DNA from: Tieghemiomyces parasiticus
Lineage: Eukaryota; Kickxellomycota; Dimargaritomycetes; Dimargaritales; Dimargaritaceae
Reading direction: 5' to 3'
Length of the DNA stretch: 64,000 nt
NCBI GenBank assembly: GCA_027575765.1
Contig: JANBPT010000060.1
Coordinates: forward strand, 24,002-88,001
Within the stretch, counting starts at the first letter, position 1. Each line of letters begins with the position of its first letter. Of the stretch, positions 32,403-41,607 are shown in pieces. Below the pieces are notes generated by a model that was not told where the DNA came from, made no database searches, and saw only the letters and a program-made list of their open reading frames with translations. Both the position numbers and the translations under genes were made by a program.

Positions 32403-33279
32403 TCTTGTGGCGCACACCCCTTTCCCCCTTCCTGTTCTACGGCCGGTCCAATATCGGCACAAGATGGGGTGAGTGACTCCCGTATGCACCTTAATGAGTT
32501 GAATCTGTACTTCTCGCACTGGTCGGGCCATCTTCTCACCGCGATGAAAAATTCCGTTACAGAATCCTTTTACAGACATTTCGCTTGCTAACTCCCCTCC
32601 CAACATCACCCACTGGGTCATTACGAGTCTTCCGGTCTTCTATTGCCCGCAGCCCTTCCCTCGCCACATGTCCAAGCGACCTCCACTCGTCATATAGCTA
32701 TCCTTTTTCCTCGCCTCTTCCTCTGTTCGACTTACCTTCTACGCCACATCGGCATCACCACTGCAGCTCGCCAATGCATACTTTTCCGCCTTATGGCTCA
32801 CGTTCCGCACCAACTATTCATTTTCTCTGCGTCCTCTCGCCACAGATGCGTTGGCTAGTTTCTCAAAACGCCTCTACCCCCAATTGACATGACACTCCGC
32901 TTCCTCATGATGTACTTTTAACCAACCGCTCTCGCCCAGCGTCCTGCTTTCATGTAACGCCCATTCATCTCTGTAGTACTAAATGTAAACGACTACACAT
33001 TATAACATATTTAACTGAAAATCCCGCACCACAAAGAGTCCGGGACATGAAAGTATGGGATTCGACCCGCCGATACGAGTGCCGTTCGAGAAGGGTATTG
33101 CATAAAAACTTTATTCAAGGGAGTGTGTCAGGAGATTAAGGAAGACGTATTGTAAAACATTACCTAAAGGCTAAGAATAGACGAGACTATATCGCAAGTA
33201 GAGCTGCAGCGCAAGAGAATTCACCCCGACTGGTGACCGGGGGAACCGACTTATTCGACTACGACGTGGCGGTGTTTGC
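32403..33279. other. Convergent intergenic region
   Basis: 3' flanks of PRXL2-A (+) and the secreted repeat protein (-). The latter has an AATAAA signal on the minus strand at 33110-33115. No gene recognised. Confidence 0.5.
33110..33115 (-). terminator. Poly(A) signal AATAAA of the secreted repeat protein gene
   Basis: AATAAA on the minus strand, 165 bases beyond the stop codon at 33280-33282. Confidence 0.4.
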
Positions 33280-34713
33280 TTAGGGCTTGCTTGGGTGGGA
33301 GGCGGCCTCCATAGGAGGGGCGGGGGCCGCAACCTCAGGCATGGCGTCCGTGGCCGGAGACTCCACGATAGGAGAGACGGGCGCCGAGGACTCAGGGACA
33401 GCCGGGGTGTCTGCTGTAGGGGCGACGGGAGCTTGGGGCACTTCAGCCATGGGAGCGGCGGGGTTGGCCGGAGTAGCCGGAGCGGTGTCAACTAGTTGGA
33501 GGGCCACGGCATCAGAGTCCGAATCATCGGCGGTCACAGGTGCGACGGGGGCCGACTTGGCGTTGGCGGGGACAGCCGGGTTCTCAGGAGCGACAGCCAA
33601 CTCCACGGCTACAGGGGCCGAAGTGGAAGCGTCAGCCATAGCGGGCTCCGCAGCGTTTGCCAGCGAAATGTCGGGAGTAGCGGACATGGCAGAGTCAATG
33701 GGGGTATCCGCCAGATTTACGCCCGGAGCCATGGGGGCGTGGCGATAAGGCGCTGCCACAGGGGTGGAAACCGGGGTACCGCTCGGGATGTGTACCGGCC
33801 GGGTGGCCGATGGGACACCGCCCTTCATGTGGTACGGGGTCCAGCCGGGGTGAAGGCGATCGACAGGCGGGTTGGCGTTGGGCTCGTTGTTCGCGGACAG
33901 TGTTACAGGGAGGGGCGGGGCGTTCCACCCCTCGAAGGTGTAGTCCGAAGAAGCACGGTAGCCACCATCGTGGAGGGCCACCGGCGTGGCGTGCTTATGG
34001 CCGCAATTTTTCTTGTGACCGCAGTGTTTCTTGTTGCTACGGTGTTTCTTGTTGCCACGGTGTTTCTTGTGGCCGCGGTGCTTTTTGTTGCCGTGTTGCG
34101 ACGGGCGACGCGCACGGTAAACACCACCGTTTGCGGGGTGCTTAGTATGGTGACCCTTGTTACCGCCTTTGCGGTGGCGATGGCGCGGATCCGGACGTTC
34201 GATGCCGGAGCCAGAGTACTTGAAGGTGTTCAAGCCAGACGGTAGGTGGCTGAATTCCGTGTTGTGGGGCAGCGGGCCGTCATTGCCATCGTGAACCGAA
34301 AAATCAGCGACCTCGTCATTGACCGCATGGCTGACCGCATGGGCAGGGGTAGAGGGCTTGCGAGCGGTGTAACCATTGTTATGCGCCGGAGCGTGACGGC
34401 CCTGGTAGTTACGCTTTCCGAAATCCAGCAGAGGCGCAGGGTCTTTGTTGTAAGTGGCACGCGCATGACCATGTTTGCCATTGGTAGGTGGCGCGGGGCG
34501 TCCGGGCTTATGATAGTCCTCAACCTGACGGTTATCCCACGCGAGCCCTACCCCAATAAATCCGCTTTCGTCGATGATATGGCGGGCACTGTCGCCTGGC
34601 TTCATGGACTTAAGCTTTTCCTTGGGGCTGGCAGGGGAATTACCACCCGGGGCGGGGATGGCAGTGGCCGTGGCCACCAGGGTCAGGGTAAGAACGGAGA
34701 AGGCAAGACGCAT
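33280..34713 (-). CDS. Secreted His/Lys-repeat, Pro/Ala-rich protein, unknown family
   Basis: 477 aa from the ATG at 34711-34713. The open frame runs upstream to 34788 but without an ATG. Residues 1-18 are a signal peptide (MRLAFSVLTLTLVATATA). The next ~190 residues are polar, rich in His, Gly, Asn and Pro. Residues 208-243 are six tandem 6-aa units (GNKKHR, GHKKHR, GNKKHR, SNKKHC, GHKKNC, GHKHAT). The last ~200 residues are a Pro/Ala/Val-rich acidic low-complexity tail, a typical cell-wall or extracellular style of sequence, with no GPI signal at the end (it finishes ASHPSKP). No catalytic domain. The His-rich repeat could bind metal ions or acidic polysaccharide, which is inference. A TATA element lies at 34974-34982. 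Confidence 0.75.
   Translation of the reverse strand: MRLAFSVLTLTLVATATAIPAPGGNSPASPKEKLKSMKPGDSARHIIDESGFIGVGLAWDNRQVEDYHKPGRPAPPTNGKHGHARATYNKDPAPLLDFGKRNYQGRHAPAHNNGYTARKPSTPAHAVSHAVNDEVADFSVHDGNDGPLPHNTEFSHLPSGLNTFKYSGSGIERPDPRHRHRKGGNKGHHTKHPANGGVYRARRPSQHGNKKHRGHKKHRGNKKHRSNKKHCGHKKNCGHKHATPVALHDGGYRASSDYTFEGWNAPPLPVTLSANNEPNANPPVDRLHPGWTPYHMKGGVPSATRPVHIPSGTPVSTPVAAPYRHAPMAPGVNLADTPIDSAMSATPDISLANAAEPAMADASTSAPVAVELAVAPENPAVPANAKSAPVAPVTADDSDSDAVALQLVDTAPATPANPAAPMAEVPQAPVAPTADTPAVPESSAPVSPIVESPATDAMPEVAAPAPPMEAASHPSKP
33985..34092 (-). repeat. Six tandem 18-bp units encoding (G/S)xKKHx hexapeptides
   Basis: Within the secreted protein gene. Units on the minus strand differ at a few positions (for example GGC AAC AAA AAG CAC CGC, then GGC CAC AAG AAA CAC CGT). 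The phase is always preserved, so length variation would keep the reading frame. Two of the units carry Cys at position 6. Confidence 0.85.
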
Positions 34714-34973
34714 GGCGACGAACACGGCGTATGGGAGGAAATAACTAGGTCGTTGAGAAGCAGCACAATGAACGTTGCTCTGCGACAAAGTATGTATTAT
34801 GGAAAGGCCGGGCCACGAGTGGTCTTGGAAAAGGCTAGATGTCCGTCCGAAACTTGAAGTACTAGAGATGGTGAATAGTACACCGAAGGTAGAGACGAGC
34901 GAAGCAGCCAGATACAGGGTGTAGGCTGGTAGGGAAACACTTTACACCCTGTTGGAGCCGTGCGGGGGGTGCG

Positions 34974-34982
34974 CCTTTATAT
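34974..34982 (-). promoter_or_regulatory. TATA box of the secreted repeat protein gene
   Basis: ATATAAAGG on the minus strand, about 260 bases upstream of the ATG at 34713. Confidence 0.45.
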
Positions 34983-34997
34983 GTAATGGTGTTAGAC

Positions 34998-35014
34998 TAT
35001 ATAAAAGGGTCCGC
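34998..35014 (+). promoter_or_regulatory. TATA + GGGTCCGC promoter-like motif (copy 1)
   Basis: TATATAAAAGGGTCCGC. It shares the TATA plus GGGTCCGC block with copies at 35837 and 40895, all on the plus strand. No gene with a recognisable product follows this copy before the convergent CoA-ligase gene. Confidence 0.45.
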
Positions 35015-35836
35015 AGACGTGACGGATTAGCATGCAAACAGGGGCGAATTAACTAATACTAATCGGCCCCTTTTGACTCCTCTCTCTATCCTGTGCCCTG
35101 GCCCCTTTAAACGAAACGCCTCATGGAATCGGTCATTCAGGCCCCCCCGCGCCGTAGCCTGATTAGTGGTGAACGCGTCTAATCCACCCTCATCCCAGAG
35201 TACAGGGAATAAGGTCCCGTAGAGAAATCAGTCAGCGAAAAGAGCTGGAGGGTGGGACCTTACAGCTCTCATTTGAGGGGGATAGTGCCATTTATTCATT
35301 CCTGTAGCACGGGTCTCTCCAACCATCTTAATAACCGATACGCTCTACAGGCGAGCCATGTATAGACTAAGCTGTACGTTTATTGCGCTAAACGAACATC
35401 GGTACCTCGGTGATCTGCATATCCTATCGAAGCTGCCTTGACCCACTATCAATCATACATTGCTGGCGAGCTAAAAGCTGCCGCTCATCGATTGTGACTG
35501 GCCGTTCCCCCCTCCTCATTTTTCAATTTTTTGGTTTCGGAAAGGAAGGCAGGGGCCTGTCCGTTGGACCAATTTGTGCCGCCCCCCTCATTAAGCCATC
35601 GACTGTGTAGAGTTTACGGTGACCCTGCGCCTTGGCTACCAATCGCCCCATCTCTCTACCAACATGATGAGGGGAGGGCGGAAGAAATACCACGCAGTGG
35701 ATAAAGCACGTTCTAATTTGCTAACCTTAAACTGATGGCTCCATCAGCCGTAAATTCCTGGCGGATCTATGAGATAGACAGCTTCTTTCACTGCGACCGA
35801 ATTCAGCAGGGCCCCTGTATTGGTCTCTTACTGAAT

Positions 35837-35850
35837 TATAAAGGGTCCGC
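35837..35850 (+). promoter_or_regulatory. TATA + GGGTCCGC promoter-like motif (copy 2)
   Basis: TATAAAGGGTCCGC, same pairing as at 34998. It lies within a 94-codon ORF that I reject, so any transcript from here would be non-coding or small. Confidence 0.4.
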
Positions 35851-36570
35851 GACGCGTCTCGTTCACTCCAAGCAGCAGTACCACAGTAGGAAAGAGGTTT
35901 CAGGGATGGGAAAATATACAGGGTCTGCCCTCCCTGGCCATTTTGGCATGATTCGCCAGCGCCAGAGTGGAATACGGCCCCAGTCTAAGGAGGGCGTACG
36001 CGGTGGACTGGCACGTTAGACTGGAATGCAAAGTACCCTGCCCCTTCAACTGCCGATAAGTGCTCTAATTCACTGGTCAGGACCCTTGATACGCTTGCCT
36101 TCGGTTCGGCAGTTACCCTTTGTCGCTACCGGGCCCCTGCGAAAGCCGCTTTTGGTAAGGTGAAGATTGAGCCAGCCATTTGGCAGATGCCTAATGTGCC
36201 TTAAGGAATCTAGTCCGGCGTAAATGGGGCCTAGTAAAGACCCCTTTGGTTAGCTGTGGCGCAATCCGATGGCCAGAGGATCGGTCTGTTCAATACGACA
36301 GCTGACAATGCACGGCGATGCGTATAGATCGATACATTAATCTCTAGGAGGGGTCATTTAACAGCACCAGCCCTGCATATCGACACTCGCCACGTAGCGC
36401 TGCAGGACGCGTCGTTAATATTACTAATACAATCAGAGTCTAATCCTGCTCTTTAATAGTAGTTGAAAGTCCATGGTAGCTTTAATTTCTAAGCTCGTTA
36501 CGCGATCACGTAGCAGCAAATCCGAGTCCTAATTACAAATTTAACCAATCGTAAAACGGTAGTCGCCTAC

Positions 36571-38442
36571 TCATAGCTTGGAAACAACGGAGGGTTGGGC
36601 CGACGCCCCTACTTCCGCGACGCGCTTGCGCAGTACCTGGCGCATAATTTTTCCTGACGTCGATTTAGGAATCTCACGAACAATTTCGACACCACCACGC
36701 AATTTCTTATGATTAGCCACTTGGCTGGCGACGAAGCGTACAATATCCTCGGTAACCTCACGTTCCGTCCTGCCGTCACGCCCGTTCCGCTCTGTCAGAA
36801 CGACGTAGGCGCGGGGAACTTCGGTCGCCTGCTGAGGGTTATACACGCCAATAACGGCGGCGTCGCGGACGTGTGGGTGACACACGAGGAGGGCCTCCAG
36901 CTCAGCGGGAGCCACCTGGAACCCTTTATACTTGATGAGCTCCTTAAGCCGGTCAGTGATGTAGAAATGTCCTGTTCTATCCACGTGACCGATATCGCCC
37001 GTACGGAGGAATCCCTCGCTATCAAAGGTAGCCTCGGTGGCCTCAGGATTGTTAAGGTAGCCCTTCATGATGTTAGGGCCCCGCACGAATAGCTCTCCGG
37101 TCTGGTTGGGACCCAGCGGTCGGCCGGTTCCGGTTTCGACGATCCGGGCCTCGACAGACGGCATAAGCACCCCTATGGCCTCCGGGTCTTGGGTATCTCG
37201 TCGGCCCATCAGCAGGATCGAGGACGATTCTGTCAGGCCATAGGCGTCGCGTACCGTGATCCCATGGCGGGTTTCCAAGTCGCGGGCCAGCGAGGCTGGT
37301 ATTGGGGCCGCACCCGACATGATGAAATTGAGCGACGATATATCGTGGTCCTGGAGCCGCGAATACCGGGCCATATTGAGGACGATGGGCGGGACGAGGT
37401 AGGCAAATTGGATCCGGTAGGTTTCGATGTTGCACAGAAACTTGGGGAGGTCGAATTTACGAGCGACAACGATGGTACAGCCCTGTACGAGGTTAAGATG
37501 GACAAGCACGTTGAGGCCGTAGATGTGGTAGAACGGGAGCACACCAGCGAGAACCTGGCCCGTGTGCGCATAGTCTTCCCCTCTGAGGAAGGCGTCAACC
37601 TGGGTCACAATGGCCACCATGTTGAAATGTGTGGTAACGACCCCCTTGGACTTGCCCGTGGTACCCGAAGAGAAGCAGAGGTAAGCTGGGGCGTGGTGCG
37701 ATTCGTCACCAGAGTGCCGGATGGGCGCCGTGGCGGCGGTGCGGGCGGCCGGGGCACCTTGGCAAAGGTCGAAAAGGTTTTGGTGCGCAACCGATGAGGA
37801 TTGAGGCGACGGAGCAGTGGCCGGTTGTAAACGGTAGACGTGCTTCACCGAGATTCCGGCCTCACGGGCGGCGTCGGTCGCAATAGGTAGCAACTCGCCG
37901 TCGGAGACTATAAACCTGGCACCCGAGGCTTGGAGCTGGTACACAATTTCCCGTTGCGTATAGCCTGGGTTGATGGGTGAGACGACTCCTCCCGCGGCGA
38001 GCACGCTAAAGCTAGCCACTCCATAGTATATCTGTCAGGAGGACGAAGAACAGTAGGCTTAGTACCGCGTCAGTTCGGACCGCTTATCATAAAGTGAACT
38101 GGGCACCCTAAAGGAAACTATCGCCCCCTACCCTACACAGCACATTATTAATCAACTATGGATCTTATGCTACATGCTTTAAAATACACTTACATCGTTC
38201 GGCGACAAGACAGCCACAACGTCACCAGGTACCAGTCCTGCGATGCTCTGCCAGCCAGCGGCAATCTCGGCCGTGTAGTGCAGGAAGTCGCGGATAGTCA
38301 ATTTAGCACCGCTATCACCATCAATGTAGACCGGGCGCTCAGGGTCATTCCAATAGGCCTGGTTACGGATACGCTGAACAATGAACGAGTAGAGGTCCAC
38401 AGACGGCACCTTCACTGGTGGGTGAGGGGACTGGAATATCAT
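36571..38442 (-). CDS. Peroxisomal 4-coumarate:CoA ligase-like acyl-CoA synthetase (ANL family)
   Basis: Adenylates a carboxylic acid and transfers it to CoA. The natural acid cannot be told from sequence. Exons are 38194-38442 and 36571-38031. The 162-nt intron (38032-38193) starts GTAAGT, ends GACAG and is in phase 0, joining LSPND to IYYGVASFSVLAAGGV. The product is 569 aa. Family motifs are A3 SSGTTGKSKGV, DAYGLTESSS, GELFVRGPNIMKGYLNNP, the hinge YITDRLKELIKYKGFQVAP and the C-terminal catalytic lysine block STSGKIMRQVL. The C-terminus is SKL, a canonical PTS1 signal, so import into peroxisomes is expected, as for fungal and plant 4CL-like/OPCL enzymes and firefly luciferase. Fungal members commonly act in beta-oxidation of aromatic or fatty acids. 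An isolated gene, not in a visible biosynthetic cluster. Confidence 0.92.
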
Positions 38443-41400
38443 GATGGGAACTAGGCGACGTGATACTATGGCTAGTGCTAAATCAGGGCCGAGGGTAATA
38501 TTTCTGAGGCGAGAGGGTGTAAATAGATGTTAAGGGCGATCTGTTCGAAAATATATAGAGAAGGTACCCGCCTAAGGCATAACGTTGGCAATCAAGAGCA
38601 AGGGTGGGAGATACTGTATCCAGCGAAGTGATTCCAATTGCCTATATATACAGCACCAATAGCCCCGGTGAGTACTCCAGGGAGGTGTACATGGCACTAC
38701 TGTTGTTTGGCAAGCAAGTCAAGTAACGCACTTGGCACAACTCTAATCTTTCATCTTATTGGGCCATCCACCTTTGCTTTCCCCAAAAAGTATGTAGCCA
38801 GCCAGGGTCCAGCGGTTTGGAGTGAACACGGCTTTGTCGCACCATACTAGCGGTCTCGACCTGACCTGACTGGGTAAGGGTTGGCGAATCACGTGGGCCG
38901 TATAAGGCGCAACCAGAGGCCTCAATGGTGACAATTATGTGTGCAGGGGGGGTGGGAGCTCTTCCCAGCCTTGCTCATAAGCTGAGCATAGACAAACGAG
39001 GGAAAGCGGAGGAGATAAGGCCATGCCACGCTACATTATTAGTGTGCGATGTGAGCATTGTGGCTGTGCTCCACCCTTGCGCTGTAGCAAGGCGCAGATG
39101 CACACAATTCTCGAAAGGGCTGCCGCTAGATTCTTTCGTTACCCGGCCAATAGGCCTGGGCTACAGCTAGCGGTCGACTTGGTGGCTGGAAGCGCTACGT
39201 GGGCTGCGAGTAGCTCAAGGAGTGCGCGGCGTGGTCAGTCTCCCGTGGGTATTACTTGCAGCCACACAGGCACTGGGCCCCGTAAACTCGCAATGCACTC
39301 GAAACGACCGCCTCCCTCCCCCCTTTGCCAAGGTGTGATTTAACCGAGGCGGTCGGCCGAGCTACGACACGAGACGGTCATGTCCCCAGCACCAGCCTTA
39401 TTTTTAGCACTAATCTGGTGCTATTCTCAGCCGCGATTAACTTGGGCCCTGCTGCCACCTAGTGAGCACAGCTTGAAGAGATAGGTGGGCGCCTGCGTAT
39501 GCGTACGGGCTATCCCAATTACCTGAGAAAGTTGAAGAGAGGCTGCGACATGCCTACGAGTTCAAGTAGGCAGCGGAAAGAGATAGTCGGACAGTAAGCT
39601 GAACGGGTGAAATCGGAAGCTGGCTGCTGTCACTTCCACGGGAGGGGTACGGGGGTTGGACCGGGCCGACAGATGTTAAGGTTGGCCGATACGAAACCCC
39701 CGGGCCCTTCAGCACCGCCACTGATCCTTCGGAATTTCTGTTTCATCGCAAGGCCGGCTGGTCCGACGACCTAACAACCACACTGGAAACCTTCCCAACT
39801 GTCGCCACATGTAACCCCGGCGGCCTTCCACCGTGCCACAACTATCCCACGCCGCACCCGCCAGGGTCTTCGTATTAGGAAACTGAAATCACATTTCCGT
39901 CAACCCGTTGCCGAGCCAGGTTTTCAAATTACGGGGCGATGGGTATATGAATGACGCGGGGCGGCGGCATGGGAGGGCCTGCCAAACTCGATTAATCGGC
40001 GTCGTGGATGCCCCTCAGCCAAACAGGGCAACCCCCCATTGGTCCGATGCCTACCCTCTGATGCAGTGAACGCCCGGGCCATTAGGCGAGCAGGCGCTGG
40101 AATGGGTGAGTCCCGGCCAGTTATGGGCGCGAGCCCACAGCAAATCAGCCAGGCGAATCACAGGTATCCATATGGAAAGGATGGGAGCGTCTTCGGACCG
40201 GTGGATGGGGTTGCGGTGACGAAAACAGAGACCGCACAATCCTGGCTGCCGGCAAGGCTGGAGTGACTTGCACAGTACTTGCGTAAGCACGACGCCAGCC
40301 AACGTGTGATTTTTTGGCCAGACCACAGGGACGCCGTCACGGTTGTCCGCTACGCCTAGGCTGTGTTCCTTAGGGAGTCGTTCAGCGCTTGCAGGCTGAC
40401 TAATCAGAGTACGGTGGCCATTTTTAAAGCCGCACACTACCCAATATCTGGCTACGTCTGGACTACATCGATGGGTAAGTGTGGCAGTCGGGATAGGGCA
40501 CGCCCAGCAGCCAGTGAATCGGTAGGACCAGGTTGTTGGTCGAGAAGTTTGGCATGTGGCAGTGGGCTGCCCTCCCACTGCAATCTCTGGCGGCGCCCAG
40601 AGACCCTGTGACAGCGCAGAAAAAGAAAAAAAATACAAAGAATAGGAAGTGGCGGGTGGTGATCGACTGCTGGGCAGCAGCCGGTGGGGGTCGGGCCCAA
40701 TGTCCCGTCCGATTCCTCCCGTACGCACCCTTCTCCCACCACCACCGGGTGTGCGTCTCGAGGACCGCACTGTCGGTTAAATTGGTCCACGACTCAATAG
40801 GCAAGGGCCGGGGGATGCGAGAGAAAGGGCGGGGGCGGGGGTGGGGTTGAGTGTGGGACGAGAGGGTCCCACCGACCCTGCAACTCTAACGGACTATATA
40901 ACGGGTCCGCCCGCTCCCGCCGCCTTGTTTCTCGAGCCCTAGAGCACCATTCCGCAACCCATCAGCCGCCTCCATTTTCCCTCGTCAACCTCTCCACCCT
41001 CGACATTTGGCAGTCACAAGCGTCCATGGTTCCGCTGCCAACCGCCCCTGCCGCTCTCCCGCCCCACCACTGCGTCCCCTTCGCCGTAGCCTGCCAACCT
41101 GCGCAGTCAACTGTATATTGCCGCCGCCTGCTCTGCCGGCCCAGCCCCAACCCTCACATATTTCCAACGAGGGTCAGTCCTCTTCTCCGCTAGGTACGTA
41201 TAATGGCCAGTCGTCCATGGGGCCCTCTGTCTTCCCGGCCACAGCCCTCGCTATCTATTCCACAGTGCGCGGGACTGTTTTTTGGTGGTCTGTCCTAACG
41301 CCTCTCACTCCCAAAGGAGGCACCCTCCTCCGTCCTGTCGGACGCCCCCCCGGCCCGCCGTATATTAGCCGAGGGCCCGCACATATAGGGTCGCCAGCTT

Positions 41401-41607
41401 GCGCTCCATTCCTGCCCTTCTGCATCAGTAATTTCCACCCTTCAATACTCTTTGGTGTCAGCTTTTGCTTACCGCTATTCCCCGCCTGTCTATCTGTATC
41501 CATCGCCATCCCCTTCAACAGCCATCTTTCTTAATCCGGCGAACGTACATTCGAGTGTCGCACAACCTTCTCCCCGACAGCCGACCCTCGCTTTGACGCC
41601 GACCACT
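38443..41607. other. Long intergenic region upstream of the PFK-2 gene
   Basis: 3.2 kb without a recognisable gene. A 106-codon plus-strand ORF (39023-39343) starts with several cysteines (VRCEHCGCAPPLRC) but loses coding character. The last 750 bases are very C/T-rich on plus and follow a TATA-GGGTCCGC motif at 40895, so they probably form a long 5' UTR of the PFK-2 gene, possibly with an additional non-coding exon. Confidence 0.5.
40895..40910 (+). promoter_or_regulatory. TATA + GGGTCCGC promoter motif upstream of the PFK-2/FBPase-2 gene (copy 3)
   Basis: TATATAACGGGTCCGC, about 700 bases upstream of the ATG at 41608. A C/T-rich tract follows (ctcccgccgccttg), as often seen around fungal start sites. 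If this is the promoter, the 5' leader is long. Confidence 0.45.

Larger units (their letters stand above)
34714..36570. other. Intergenic with two orphan TATA/GGGTCCGC promoter-like motifs
   Basis: Lies upstream of the secreted repeat gene and at the 3' end of the CoA-ligase gene, both on minus. It contains two plus-strand TATA-GGGTCCGC elements (34998-35014 and 35837-35850), although no plus-strand gene is recognisable downstream. A 30-base near-palindrome with GGGGC/GCCCC ends lies at 35041-35070. The 94-codon plus-strand ORF at 35735-36019 has no domain. Confidence 0.5.

Noticed and set aside
31989..32621. 210-codon minus-strand ORF
   Set aside because: Antisense to PRXL2-like gene A, whose CxxC and GDQGIA blocks are on the plus strand.
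33496..34245. 249-codon plus-strand ORF
   Set aside because: Antisense shadow of the secreted repeat protein, whose signal peptide and repeats show the true strand.
34714..34788. 25-residue upstream extension of the secreted repeat protein
   Set aside because: It starts at TTG, and the signal peptide begins at the ATG at 34713.
39023..39343. 106-codon ORF with Cys-rich start
   Set aside because: Four cysteines in the first 20 residues do not follow a known zinc-finger spacing, and coding character fades afterwards.
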